A DNA stretch of 64,000 nucleotides from Dactylonectria macrodidyma (GCA_020744425.1 JAGMUV010000005.1:496001-560000), one strand, 5' to 3'. Positions 11,640 through 23,015 are shown, numbered from the stretch's first letter. Numbers and translations are program-made. Notes: generated by a model not told the origin, from the sequence alone.

Positions 11640-12641
11640 CTAATCGCTGACAACCCGGCTAACCCAAGTCGGTTTCCTCTTTGAAATAAAGGCGTCAATT
11701 CCCTCCTTGGCATCGTGGCTTTTTGCGTGCAATGCCATTACCCTCCCAGCCCAGCTGGCAGCGGCCTCGTATCCATCGCCGTTGATTTGGACGGGCGCAA
11801 TGCTGTCCTCCGCCACGGAACCTCTGATGCCTAATTGTGTCCAGTATGCCCATTTGCCCATGGCTTGTGGCTGCGCTGCCATGTTCGTGAGGCCCTCAAT
11901 GACAGACGCCACTCGTGATTCCAAAGCCGACTCTTTTTCTGTTTCCGTCGCTTCATTTGAGATCTGGACAACGTCCACGGCACCTGTGATATCGGCAGCC
12001 GTGACGGGTTCTGCTGTCAGAAGCATGCGATATGCCTGACCTGGAGGTAGTCGTCGTGATACAGCTGTCGACGGGCTCGTGCAGGGCAAGCCGATTCTGG
12101 AACCTGGTAGCTGGAATCTGGTAGTTGATAACGATATGGGATAGTCGGTAGTCATGGCAAGTTGAAAGCCGGCAGCCGTAGCCAGGCCTTGGATGGGGCA
12201 GACGACAGGCGCAGGGCTCCTTCTGATCAGCGTCATGACCTCGGCACAGAGCGCAAAGAGGCTCTTGACTTCGTCTGGCTTCAGCTTGCTGAGTTGTTTG
12301 AGGTCATGACCCGATGAAAATACAGGCCCCTCGCTTCGCAGGACCAAGATATCGGGTAGCCCAGCGCGCTCTCGGCGCCACTCATTCGCGTCGATCAGCC
12401 AGCCATATTTCTTCCACGTTTCGCCGCCTTTGGTTTCTCGCTCCGCGGCGTGTTCCAAATCAGCCAGGATCTCCTGTCTGAATGGCGGCAGGATGCGAAG
12501 CTCTCCAGAGGTGGGTGAGGCCAGCGACTTGACGAGGCTGTTCTTCAGGTCTTGCAGCACGCCAAGGCTCAGGGCGTTTCGTGTTTTCGGGCTGTTAAGG
12601 TGAAGGTAGGCGGCATTCTTTGGGAGCTTTGGGAAAGGCAT
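11640..12641 (-). CDS. Enoyl-CoA hydratase/isomerase family protein, ECHDC3-like
   Basis: A single exon of 333 residues from the ATG at 12641; the open frame continues upstream only from a TTG through a Gln/His-rich stretch that is unlikely to be coding. Crotonase-fold landmarks are visible: oxyanion-hole segment SSGHDLKQL, then IQGLATAAGFQLAMTTDYPIS and IGLPCTSPSTAVSRRLPP, and a C-terminal DAKEGIDAFISKRKPTW. These match ECHDC3-type proteins, which are related to enoyl-CoA hydratases and often mitochondrial. An insertion of about 60 residues rich in charged residues precedes the SSGHD motif. Acyl-CoA substrate unknown. Confidence 0.88.
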   Translation of the reverse strand: MPFPKLPKNAAYLHLNSPKTRNALSLGVLQDLKNSLVKSLASPTSGELRILPPFRQEILADLEHAAERETKGGETWKKYGWLIDANEWRRERAGLPDILVLRSEGPVFSSGHDLKQLSKLKPDEVKSLFALCAEVMTLIRRSPAPVVCPIQGLATAAGFQLAMTTDYPISLSTTRFQLPGSRIGLPCTSPSTAVSRRLPPGQAYRMLLTAEPVTAADITGAVDVVQISNEATETEKESALESRVASVIEGLTNMAAQPQAMGKWAYWTQLGIRGSVAEDSIAPVQINGDGYEAAASWAGRVMALHAKSHDAKEGIDAFISKRKPTWVSRVVSD

Positions 12642-13437
12642 CGTAGCCGCGATGCGAAATTGTTGAGGTTGTTGACTGTGAGAGTGTTGCTTCAATTCCT
12701 CCCTTTCCAACAAACCCCGTTGGTAGATATTCTTCCACGCGGTTACTTCAACAGGAGTTACCCCGCACAGAAACCCCGCGTGTTGGTGATGATGCAACTA
12801 ACCGAGCATGTCGACCTCGGCTTTCGGATGGGTGAGCCGCAAAGAAACTGTGAGGTGGTCAATAAGTTTTGATGGATGATATTAGATGTGTTCTTCAATC
12901 ATTCAAATCATCCGTATATGTTATGGAGGACCCCTCAAAACTGGGTGGGTCAATATCAGCCGAAGCCGAGAGCTTCAGATAAGTGAACCTTTTAATTATT
13001 TCCATACCTCTCTTGCATCTTTCGAATCCAATTTTTTTTTTTGCTCTACCCACTCACCAATTTCTCTCCTTAATTGTATGTTATCTCTGTGTTATACAAG
13101 TGTTCCAGCTTGACGCGAAAGTGAGCTCAAGTTGAGAGAAGAGGGGCGGGCTATTCCCATCCAGGGTAGGGCCGCCGTGAAACATTCAGCTCCCCATAGC
13201 GTCGTTTCCTACAACTAGCTATGTGAGTAAGTCTAAATCACAGTAAACAAATCAATTTTAACGGCTTGTGTACTGTTGTTTGCAAAGAATGGCCTAGCTC
13301 CTGTTATGAGGGTCGAATAATCGGCAGATTCAACCCTTGCTGTAAGAAGTTGAACACCATCGCACAAAGGGAAGTTAAAGTCGAAAGTGTGTGGGAGCAA
13401 CATGGTACGCTCATGTCGTTTGCAATTGTTCACAATC
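12642..13437. other. Gene-free stretch
   Basis: About 800 bp between the enoyl-CoA hydratase-like start (minus strand) and the stop of the minus-strand hydrolase. It includes a T-run near 13030. Short frames show no recognisable motifs. Confidence 0.4.
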
Positions 13438-14382
13438 CTAATTTATCTGTAAAACCTTGGATAAGCCCGACGCGACATTGATACTACCAGGCAGCATACC
13501 CTCCGGCACCTCCTCATTCGGCTCCAGCTTGTAATACGACTCAGAGCCGTCATAATCAGCCCGAGCCTGCCAGCCGTGAGTCTTCGCCTCGGTAGTCTCG
13601 AACTCGAGCTTCACCCCTTCCGCTACCGCATTGTCACAGAAATCCACAATATCATCAAACAAGAGATCGTACGTCCCCACATTCACCCAAGTGCGCGCAG
13701 GCAGTACGTCTCCCCAGCTCCAGCCTCTCCCCTCACGTGCGCTGAAGTTGGCAAGGTCGTCGCCGGTGTGATTGTCGGGCCATCCCAGGACCATGGCCGC
13801 TGCGCCATCCAATCGGGCCTTGTCCAGAAAGTCCAAGTCCTTGTTGCGTTCAAATGAGGCACCGGTGTTGGTCAGATTGACCCAGGGGCATAGTAGGATC
13901 GACGCGGCTGGTCGAGGCAGACCCTGACGGGCTATTCCAAGTAGACAAGCCACAGCAAGATGTCCGCCCGCCGATTCGCCGCCCACGATGATGTGGTCTG
14001 GACTAATCTTCTCCTTTTCGATGAGGTAGCGGTATGCCGCAACAGCTTCGCTCTGTTGATGCGGCAACACAGCATTCGGCGCAAGTGTGTAGCTGATTGA
14101 TAAGATGTTGAGGTCGACGTCCCGATCAGACATGAGCTCAGTCAACCTGAACAGCGTAGAAAACATCCAAAATGGTGTGCCCATGCAATAGGCGCCTCCA
14201 TGAATCCAGAGCAGGGTTTTGGTCTGTCTGGCGGTCTCGATGGGTGGCTTCGCAGATCTTTTACGAAGCCAGTACGCTGAGAAGTCCGGGGCTGAAACTG
14301 GGATAGCGATTGTATTGCGGACATCCCGAAAACGGGGCGAGTCAAGGTCAACGTCGATCGTGTCTGGAGTGAGCGCTGACAT
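13438..14382 (-). CDS. Alpha/beta hydrolase, HSL/GDXG lipase-esterase type
   Basis: A single exon of 314 residues with ATG at 14382. It carries the oxyanion motif HGGAY (61-65), the nucleophile elbow GGESAGG (Ser 137), Asp 239 in GTYDLLFDD and His 269 in KTHGW, a complete Ser-Asp-His triad in the order expected for the hormone-sensitive-lipase family. Members hydrolyse short-chain esters or related small molecules, usually in the cytosol; no signal peptide is seen. It is on the same strand as the amidase upstream and may belong to the same catabolic neighbourhood. Substrate not determinable. Confidence 0.9.
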   Translation of the reverse strand: MSALTPDTIDVDLDSPRFRDVRNTIAIPVSAPDFSAYWLRKRSAKPPIETARQTKTLLWIHGGAYCMGTPFWMFSTLFRLTELMSDRDVDLNILSISYTLAPNAVLPHQQSEAVAAYRYLIEKEKISPDHIIVGGESAGGHLAVACLLGIARQGLPRPAASILLCPWVNLTNTGASFERNKDLDFLDKARLDGAAAMVLGWPDNHTGDDLANFSAREGRGWSWGDVLPARTWVNVGTYDLLFDDIVDFCDNAVAEGVKLEFETTEAKTHGWQARADYDGSESYYKLEPNEEVPEGMLPGSINVASGLSKVLQIN

Positions 14383-14949
14383 GGCTTATGAGTTGGTGAT
14401 GTGTTTCCAGTTTGTTGTCGTGTCTTGGAATTATTTTCTGTATTGTATATTAGTACGGGAGACGTTCTTTAATACACAAAAAGGAAGAATAACGGCTGGG
14501 AACATGCCAGGAGCGTCTCTCATCACCCCGCACATTTGTTGGACTGGACGTCCAATTGGAGACGAAATAGAAGCCGATTCGCGACCCCGAGCTAGGGTGC
14601 TGCAGCTAAGTTCCGTTGTTCCGATTCGTTCTTCGGCTTCATTTAGGCCGAAGTGCGAGGTTCGCACACCGTGAATCCTGCATGCTGCGAACACTTGGTA
14701 TGCTTCAGCTGGGGTAGATTGGGCGAATATGATGCTGAACAGAGCTCATTCAAACATCATGGTCTCTTCGATCTGATTGAGATACTGAACGGTTGAGAAC
14801 CCACCATTGCATTACAGCGATGTCGAGGCGGGCACCTACAAACAAGTGACAACAAACTCACAAAAACTCGAAACCAGAAGTCAACAAATTTATCGCTATA
14901 ATACAAATGTGTCCTCAAAATGCCGTCACCGGTCCGGCTACTAGCATAC
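14383..14949. other. Gene-free stretch between hydrolase and amidase
   Basis: About 570 bp containing the hydrolase promoter and the amidase 3' flank. No repeat or RNA gene recognised. Confidence 0.4.
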
Positions 14950-16638
14950 CTAAGGCAGACTAAGAATGTCCTTCAGTATCGCCAGAGCACTAAACAACTC
15001 ATTGTCATGATACTTCCTCGCCACGAGCTGAAGATCAATCGGCGCTCCTTCAAAACTCGAACCCTCCCATAGCTCCTTGACGTGCTTACAGGCATCACTC
15101 AGCGGGACATATCCAGCGTCGTACTGCTCCGTCGCCTTAGCCCTGATAGGTGTAGGAACCACCACGCCGGGGTAGTCGACAAAATTATACAAAGACGTGT
15201 AGGTCCAGTAGAAGGCCGTGTTGTGCGCGGATGCCGGGCCGACGAATGCAGGACCGATGATGACGTCGACGTCTTGCGAGTTCCAGCTCTCGGCAAAGTC
15301 GCAACGAAAATCGTCGCGTTCGCGGCGAGCCATGATTACATCTTGGGCGTTTTTCATGCCCTGGGGTGCTTCATCTTTCCAGATCCACTCGCTGAGCGGA
15401 TGGAGCGGTTCGCCAGTGGCTTGGATGGCGCCTCTGCTGCCCTGGCCTCCGTCGGGCCAGTACATCTTGCGGATCTTGTTCCAGGATTCAGCAGCTCCAA
15501 AGGGCGTGAACTCTTTGACCTCAATTAAGTCCGCGTGCTTGGGGTCGGATAGCAGTTCCCGTGCCCAGGAAATGGCTCTCTTGACGGGCGGCTGAGGCTC
15601 TATGAAGCCGTCGTTGCTGATGATGCCAATCTTCAGGTGCCGGCCCAGAGGTGTCTTCAGACCAGTCCAGGGAAACGGAACGACCTTGGGGTCGATGAGA
15701 TAAGGCTTCGTGTCAAGGACACTGTTCATGAAGAGATCCATATCTCTCAAGCTGCGACACATGGGTCCCGTAGAACACAAAATGTTGAGCTCGGCCGCAG
15801 ATGGGGTAGCGAGGAACGACTTCATCGGCAACAACGGCGACGTAGGCTTGAACCCGTAGATGCCACAGAACGCAGACGGCGCACGAATGCTGCCGCCAAT
15901 GTCGGTGCCGACGCCCAAGACGGAGCCCTTCATGGCGATCAAAGCCGCCTCGCCACCTGTAGAGCCACCGGCCGACAGGTTGATATTGAAGGGATTAAGC
16001 ACGCGGCCCCAGAGTGAGTCGCTCTCCAGATGCATGAGCGTCTGTGGCTGGTTGGTCTTGCAGTAGAAGACGGCGCCACTGGCACGCAAGATGGCAATCA
16101 TGTGGCTGTCCGTGTCGTCCTTGACGATGGTACTTAAACAGCCCAGCGAGGAAAAGGTGCCCGCGATGGGCATGTGGTCTTTGATGCTGATGGGCACGCC
16201 GTGCAGAGGACCGACCGTCTTGCCGTGCTCGGTGAGGTACGCATCTAGCTTCTTGGCTTGCTCGACGGCTTCATCCATAAACCATTGCGTCAAGCAGCAG
16301 GTGAGCTGGTGGGAGATGATAGCACGCTTGCAAAAGGCCGTGGCCACCGCGACTGCAGTGTATTTCTTCCGCGCGATTGCGTCGGCCAGACCGACGGCAT
16401 CATATGACTCGGTGATGTCAATCTCCTCTGCAGTCAGGATGCCGCAGGTCGTAGGGACACCAGAGACATCGACGGGCGGGTCGTCGATGAGTTCTTGCGG
16501 GAGAATATATTCAAGAGGAATCTTCTCAGCAAAGGCATGGAGCAACGCAGCTCGCTTCGTCTCGAAATCGGGCGTGCCTTGTGGTACGGCCACGGGCTGG
16601 ACAATGGAGAGAGAATTGGCCGCCATCTTGAGATTCAT
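14950..16638 (-). CDS. Acetamidase-type amidase (amidase-signature family)
   Basis: A single exon of 562 residues with ATG at 16638 (a second in-frame ATG four codons on could also be used). The amidase signature is present with its Ser-cisSer-Lys triad: Lys 153 in SIKDH, cis-Ser 226 in GGSTGGE and nucleophile Ser 250 in GTDIGGSIRAP, followed by CGIYGFKPT. Overall it resembles fungal acetamidases (amdS-like) and general amidases, which release ammonia from small amides so that the fungus can use them as nitrogen or carbon sources. It is divergent from an MFS transporter across a promoter with six GATA-factor motifs, suggesting nitrogen control. Confidence 0.9.
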   Translation of the reverse strand: MNLKMAANSLSIVQPVAVPQGTPDFETKRAALLHAFAEKIPLEYILPQELIDDPPVDVSGVPTTCGILTAEEIDITESYDAVGLADAIARKKYTAVAVATAFCKRAIISHQLTCCLTQWFMDEAVEQAKKLDAYLTEHGKTVGPLHGVPISIKDHMPIAGTFSSLGCLSTIVKDDTDSHMIAILRASGAVFYCKTNQPQTLMHLESDSLWGRVLNPFNINLSAGGSTGGEAALIAMKGSVLGVGTDIGGSIRAPSAFCGIYGFKPTSPLLPMKSFLATPSAAELNILCSTGPMCRSLRDMDLFMNSVLDTKPYLIDPKVVPFPWTGLKTPLGRHLKIGIISNDGFIEPQPPVKRAISWARELLSDPKHADLIEVKEFTPFGAAESWNKIRKMYWPDGGQGSRGAIQATGEPLHPLSEWIWKDEAPQGMKNAQDVIMARRERDDFRCDFAESWNSQDVDVIIGPAFVGPASAHNTAFYWTYTSLYNFVDYPGVVVPTPIRAKATEQYDAGYVPLSDACKHVKELWEGSSFEGAPIDLQLVARKYHDNELFSALAILKDILSLP

Positions 16639-17552
16639 GGCGATGGTGATAGTGATAAGTTCTTGCGTTGGTAAGAAGAAAGAAGGAAAGAGAGAGATGA
16701 AGGAAGGATGGAAGAGATAAGATGAATAAATTGAGGTCTAGATTGGCTGTGAAACGATGGCATTTATTGATATACCGAGTCTTTGTCTCCTTGCGTTGAA
16801 TCGCCCGCCCGCCCGCCCGACAATGCGACACCATAGACAACTCGACGCTATCTAGACCCGCCAAGAGTCTATCTGGCGAGCGCAAATAGCACTCATTGGC
16901 CTCTTCCATCTTCCCCGCTCGGTGGCTATCATCATGTGCTTCGCAACATAACAAAGGCAGAAGTAACCCCAAGGACAAGGTGGCGGGACACCCCAAGAAA
17001 CGTGTGGCCCCTTGTCGTCACGGCGAGATAGACACGCTACTCCGCACTCGCACTATCTCGGCGAAGCGTCCAATCACGTCTAAATGCGCTCGCCGCGTCG
17101 ATATCGCTTATCACCAAGCCAGGGGGGTTGTACTCATCAAGCCAATCATGGGGATTTGCGCTGGTTGTTGCGGATCTCCATAGCGCTGGTTCCAACATGC
17201 CCGTGTTTCTAGGTTCCGTTCCTCGGGTGCGACGCCCGTCATCATCGACAAAACGTTGGCGATAGACGAAAGGATCTCTCCTAAACATTGCCCAGGCTGG
17301 ATGGATGCGCGTGTTATCAGCCGGTGCCCCGGTCGAGATATTGCGGCAGTCGGTAATATTAATCTACACTGCCATCATTCGACAAGCAGGGTCCGCTTTG
17401 AAAACCTGGGGCACGGCTGGCAGCTTCAACAGATAGTGGGCAGAAACACTTAAAAGACCTTGCATCATCCCCATCATCTCCATCATCCTGCAGCGGCCCC
17501 AAACCCGGACCTCCTCTTGTTTCATCCAACATCTCTCTCCCTTTCTTCCATT
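16639..17552. promoter_or_regulatory. Divergent promoter, amidase / MFS transporter, with GATA-factor sites
   Basis: This 914-bp region separates two divergent starts. HGATAR motifs on either strand occur at 16848-16853, 16869-16874, 17026-17031, 17053-17058, 17260-17265 and 17431-17436, and a CCAAT box at 17070-17074. HGATAR is the binding site of AreA/NIT2-type nitrogen regulators, and amdS-type genes are classic targets. A (CCCG)n tract lies at 16803-16818. Binding is inferred from motif density only. Confidence 0.5.
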
Positions 17553-19429
17553 ATGTCTGCTGCTTCAGACAATGCCTCCTCTGAGAGGGACGCCATCCCA
17601 GGCACCGTCCACCTCGTCGACCTGGATCACACCATGCACGCTGCGCACTCAACTGCCAGCGGCGATATTGTGCTCGATCCAGCGCCGTCCAGCGACCCCA
17701 ATGACCCTCTCAACTGGTCTCCTCGCCGGAAGCTTCTGTCCATGATTTGCCAAAGCCTGTGAGTATCGTTCCTGAGTTGCATTCACGAGTTCAAGACTGA
17801 CGCGTAACGTACAGGTACACGTGGTTCACCGGAATCGCAGTGTCTACCGTATACTCCGTCATCGTCCCTCTTTCTGCCGCGTCTGGCGTTTCCATCGCTA
17901 CTCTCAACGAGGGTACTGGCTATATGTTCTTATTCCTGGGCTGGGGCTTGCTCTTCTGGCAGCCGTTCTCCCTGCGATATGGAAAGCGTCTGGCATATCT
18001 GATCTCGATCCTCGGAGCCATCGTGAGTTACTCCATATCCAACTCCAAACGCATAGCTCACCAAAATCACAGGGTACAAGCATTTGGAGGTGAGCACTAG
18101 TGAACAGAGAGGTATCATCAATTACTGACACATGTTTAGCGCATATGTCACCAGCAATGGCGAGTGGATCGCCAAGTGCATCTTGCAAGGGTTCTTTATC
18201 TCACCGATTGAGGCTCTCCCAGAGATTTCCGTCACTGACGTTGTACGCGCCGCCTTCGCCTTAATCCTTCATCCAGTTTCCCTAACTAACGGCAACAGTA
18301 CTTTACCCACGAACGCGGAACCTACATGGGCATCTACGCCTTTACACTTGCCGGAAGCAACTACTTCGCACCCGTCATCTGCGGCTTCATCGCCGAATAC
18401 CAAGGATGGAGATGGGTCTTCTACTGGCCCGCCATCTTCCTCGCCGTCGTGTTCGTCTTCCTCTTCCTCTTCATGGAGGAGACCAACTACAACCGCATCG
18501 CCCCTGCAGTAATGGAAAGGCGACCGTCTGCCACAGATTCTCCCACCGACGAGAAGGCCCCTGTCAAAGACTCGAACTTGGCAGAGATTGGCGAGGTCTA
18601 TGCCACCGAAAAGACATTTGTCCAGAAAATGTCGCTTTGGCAGCCATCACCCGGCCAAAATATGATTCAGCGTGCGATTCGAAGCTTGAAACTTCTCAGC
18701 TGGCCCGTCATTTTCTACGCAGGCTTCTCGTATGGCTCGTACCTCATCTGGTTCAACGTCCTCAACGCGACCGCGTCTATCATTCTTTCTGGCGAGCCTT
18801 ACAACTTTGGTTCATCCATGGTTGGCCTTAGCTACCTGTCTTGCTGCGTTGGAGTCATCATCGGCTCCTTCATCTCTGGAAAACTGAGCGATTGGCTGAC
18901 CATTAAGCTGGCGCGCCGAAACAACGGCATCATGGAGGCTGAACATCGCCTGTGGCCTTTTGCCCTTTGCGTCGTCATGGTGCCTGGTTCGTTGATCCTC
19001 TGGGGTGTCGGCGCTGAGCATGGAGTTCATTGGTTTGGACTCATCTTTGCCATGTGCTGCCTGTCTTTCACCACCACGGTCGGCATCACTCTCAGCGTCA
19101 ACTACCTAATCGACAGCTATCATAACATCAGCGGCGACGCCATTGTAACTGTCATTCTTGTTCGAAACACCATGTCATTCGCTATCAGCTACGGGTAAGG
19201 TTTGGTTATTCCATCATCTCGGGCGCGTTTTCTGACCTTTCACAGCATCACCCCGTGGTTGACGACTCTAGGCTACCAGAACTGCTTCATCTCAGCTGCT
19301 TTCATTGGCATGGCCGCGTCCTCTGTTTTCTTCCTCATGATCAAATTTGGAAAGACCTTCCGAGTTAGGAGTGCTAGCAAGTATCAGGCACTCGTGGACG
19401 GAGACAAGGCCAAGTGGGTGCAGAAATGA
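17553..19429 (+). CDS. MFS transporter with a 17-nt micro-exon
   Basis: Six exons, 17553-17758, 17815-18022, 18073-18089, 18140-18242, 18299-19194 and 19246-19429, give 537 residues. Exon 3 is only 17 nt; it supplies GTSIW between I-L-G-A-I and AYVTSNGEW, restoring the third-helix region expected of this family. Start ATG at 17553. Landmarks are the [13 protein letters not shown] motif before helix 1, [23 protein letters not shown], and the usual central loop, with about 12 helices. It is a fungal drug:H+ antiporter-like (DHA1-type) carrier of the plasma membrane. Divergent from the amidase, so it may import an amide or its precursor; the substrate is not known. Confidence 0.9.
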
Positions 19430-20077
19430 GGTAGACGTGGGATGGTACAGGGTAGTTAAAGTGTAGCGTTAAGCCAAGGTTCAGCATACTGGGCTGCGTG
19501 TGCTCGGTGAAATTTTAATAGCACCGGACATTTTACCTTCTAATTAGCCCTCTTACTTTACTTTCATCCAATTTTGAACATGTATCCTGGCCCTAGAGGG
19601 GTGTATTACCATACACCAAATTCACCTGTTCTACTGACACAAGCCCATTCGCCATTCTGGGGAATAAGCAACAACTAAATTAAAAACCAACTAAATGTAA
19701 GATAAATATCTTACTAAAACGTTCTAAGCTATTAAAACTCTACACCCTAATTTATTTAAAAGGACAGAGGGCAAGTTAATGCTTTATAGTATGGTGTTTT
19801 CCTCCCTCGGAGGCGTGGATATCTTCACCCTCACACTAGCTCAGCCGCCCCCGCCTTATCTCTGGTCATCGCTGTAGTCTAGACTTGTGCGAGACTTGTA
19901 CAGCCCCCCCGCACGTTATCTACTGGCCTAACTAATCCTGGTTAATCAGCTAACGCATCGCCTGGCAAACCCCGTACATAATGTGGACATCCCCCTGATG
20001 ACACCCACAATTCACGCTGGACGATTCAACCTACACAATTTCTTGTTAAATGCCATGTGTTACTTACCCTGGGAAAT
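19430..20077. other. AT-rich gene-free stretch
   Basis: About 650 bp between the transporter and the regulator, AT-rich at 19670-19770, with a small hairpin (GTAAGAT / ATCTTAC arms around 19697-19714). A short upstream reading frame starts at 20050 and overlaps the regulator start. No gene seen. Confidence 0.4.
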
Positions 20078-21696
20078 ATGAATAGTGCCAAGCCAGCCAA
20101 ACTGCGTACAAAGACTGGCTGCCTCACATGTAATAACCACGACCGGCTTCGTTACTCCTCTAATTCGAGAATAGGTCGGAAACGACGCAAGAAGTGCGAC
20201 GAACAGCTCCCTCTATGCAACGCATGCCATCAGTCAGGTCGTCAGTGTCTGTGGCCTACGTCGGAAGACCTGCTTGATCGTCGCTTCACATCTCACCAGC
20301 ACTCACGACATCGAGCGACACGGTCTCAGCGAGCTGGCTCTGTTGCGACCGAGGATAATCACAGTCGGAAAGCCCGGTCCGAGTCTATTTCCGTCGATTC
20401 CGAGCATTGCATCCTTGCCGAATCAGGTGCAGCGCATGAAGTAGTTGCTCGCGACTTGGAAGTTGTCATTTCTCGCCACTTTGTCGAGAGATTCTATAGC
20501 CTTTTACTATTGCCGAAATGCCATCCCGGATTTCATGAAGGATGGCTGACCGAGATTCAAGACCTCATGGTCCGTCACAAGAGTCTCTACTACTCGGTGC
20601 TGGCTTGTGCTGCATCTCACATACACTGCATCGATTCATCTTCGCCGATGCAAGAGCTGGCGCTTGGTTATTACTACAACGCCCTGAAAGAGCTCTCCAG
20701 ATTCCTAGCCAGGGCATCTCAGCTGGAGAATCACAATGGTCTGTTGATGTCAGTGATGCTGCTGTACCTCCACGGGGTAAGTTTCCATCCCTTCACCACG
20801 GCATATGTGACCTGTTTGGTCATGCTAATGAGCATTTTTAGTGTATGGGCTATGGTACCAATGCTGATATTCCACGGCACGTCACCGCTGCGAAGCGTAT
20901 CCTCACACTTCGCCTCTTCAACCGCCCTTTGAGCATCAACCGACTGTTTGACAGACTCGCGGTGGAGAGCGTCTTGTATCAAATATTTCTTGTTTCCACT
21001 GGACTGTGGTCGGATCCCGATGGGATCGATTGCGACTTTGACAGCGACTTTTGGACCCGAGCAGAACAGTTATTGGATCGATCATCGTTCTTCCCTGGCC
21101 AATCCATGAGTTTCAACAGCCCAGTACTTGGTATCCCAGTCTCACTATTCAGACTGGCCATTTCACTGCGGCAGCAGTATCGAGTCCCCTTCTCACAAGA
21201 GCGGACCGATGTCCTTGACCGTGTACGAAGCGAAGTCGAAGTGTGGGAGGTAGCATTACTCTGCGACCAGGAGTTGAAGCTCTCTCCGGATGAGCGGCCT
21301 AATGGCCAAGAAAGATATTACAGGGATGCAGCCTACTTATACGCCACCATCGTCTCTATGTTGTTAGAGCAGCTGGAACGAAGCGATACCACTGGACCAG
21401 CACCTGTGGCCTCGGGCGAAAGTTGGCAGGTTCGGAAAGCGGTCCAAATACTCCGAGGTCACCAATATGACGAAGGATGGACAAAATGCTACATTGGCTG
21501 TTGGCCTGTTTACACCCTAGGCTTCTTCATGAGCTCCCCCGAGGATATTGAACTGATCCGCTCTGAATTCCAGCGGAGATGGGATTTGACGGGATTTTCG
21601 CAAGTCAGTCGTTTCAGTCGCGATTTGGAAAACACCTGGTTCGCCCGGCAGCACAGTATAGGAACACCGTTGACGACCTATCTCTGGGAGCTGTGA
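20078..21696 (+). CDS. Zn2Cys6 transcription factor
   Basis: Three exons, 20078-20129, 20175-20776 and 20842-21696, give 502 residues. Intron 1 is 45 nt (GTAATA...GAATAG) and in frame; removing it produces the cluster C-LT-C-RKRRKK-C-DEQLPL-C-NA-C-HQSGRQ-C, while retention would insert 15 residues after Cys2. Intron 2 is 65 nt (GTAAGT...TTTTAG) and joins LYLHG to CMGYGTNADIPRHV. Start at the ATG at 20078, because the frame upstream begins only with GTG. The remainder is a fungal-specific regulatory region. It lies beside the amidase/transporter pair and could control it, but this is inference from position. Confidence 0.85.
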
Positions 21697-22257
21697 GATA
21701 ACTACAACTCGGAAAATGGACCTAAAATTGGGTCAGTTGACTGAGGAAGTTTATGATCCTGTCCAGTCGATTCGAGAGAAGCCTCACAACGCCACCGTCC
21801 AACCCACCATAGTGATTAACCCAGCCATGTCAGTGAACGAAGTTCGATTAAGATCTACGTCGCGTCCTCGTTGATATGGAATATCAAACTCGCACAATGT
21901 AACTATGTCGAAGTTGATAGATGCCTTGAGTGATCTAGAGATAAAAGACGAATCCGATGACCCATCCTTAGCCAGATGGACTAAATTGACTGCTGCATGG
22001 ATGGGCAGGTATGAGCGGTAGAGGACACCCATCCTCCGTCCGAATGCTGGTCATAGAGAAACAGCAAATCAGGACGTGGTTTGCATCCCGACAGAACTGA
22101 TATGCCGAACCACTGGGAATTACAAAGGACTGAGTCCTCTTCACTGTTACAAGGCTAAACTGTCACAATACTAAAGAGAAAAGTGATAATTAAAAAATTA
22201 AAGGAAATAGGACGAACCTGACCTAAGCTCTGTATACCATTAAAACCCTAAAATACC
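21697..22257. other. Gene-free stretch before dispersed repeat copy 1
   Basis: About 560 bp with no recognisable coding or RNA feature; AT-rich from 22140 to 22260. Confidence 0.35.
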
Positions 22258-22831
22258 CAATGAAACGACCCTGGCGGACGAGCAAGAAACCACACCCAAA
22301 TGGCTAGCTATCTTTTCGGGGCCTCTGGGGCCAATCGCGACTGACGCCGTCTTGCCGCCTCCAGCAGAGGTCGGCTGCGGCTGCTTCCAGCACCACCGCA
22401 GATAAAGATGACAGGTCGGGCTCTTCAAGATAGCTAGAAAAGTGTCTAATTAGACACTTTATCGGATTGGATCGCCGCTGCGGATTGTGGCAAGGCTCGA
22501 AAAGATGAAGGTTGCAGCAGCAGATCCGAGCTTGGGTGGAAGACCAAGGACGCTGTCGGTCGGGCTCGCAGGAAAAGGGCGTTTTCGGCAGAATTGGAAG
22601 GGAACAGACAAAGGGCAGGAAATCTGCGATAAATTGATCGTCATACAGTCTAGAGAACAAAGGTCCGGCCGCATCTAGCAGCTGAGAGGTCTCGTCCCTC
22701 TACGGCTGTTGAAGCTGTTGAAGCTGATGATCATGTCTCTCCTTCCTTCAAAATTCCCTGAGGTCTAGAGAGTTGAATCTTTAGTCCCCACAACCCTATC
22801 AGACCCCTGTTCAACCCCCTTCGCATCACCA
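22258..22831 (+). repeat. Dispersed repeat, copy 1
   Basis: A segment of about 570 bp is repeated in the same orientation at about 46412-46965. Shared blocks begin with TGAAACGAC and run to CCCCTTCGCATCA. By eye the copies are roughly 80 percent identical, and differences are mostly C/T and G/A transitions in both directions. This copy has a perfect 22-bp palindrome, AAAGTGTCTAATTAGACACTTT (about 22439-22460). It has no clear terminal repeats or open frame with known motifs, so the element type is unknown; a decayed transposon fragment is likely. Confidence 0.7.
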
Positions 22832-23015
22832 ACCTTTACAACTAAGTTAGCCCATCCCGCTCTTATAACAGCCTAATATCGCCAACAATAAATCTGGACC
22901 ATGAAGGTCAAGCTCTGATACAGTTTGATTACCAGCTAGAATGTCGACACGTCTTAGGCAGTTTGCCACCAGTCCGACTACAAACGAACATCTTCCAAAT
23001 TCTCTGGGATATCAC

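Noticed and set aside
12642..12797. Upstream extension of the enoyl-CoA hydratase-like protein
   Set aside because: The extension begins with TTG and is His/Gln-rich; the ATG at 12641 matches the family N-terminus.
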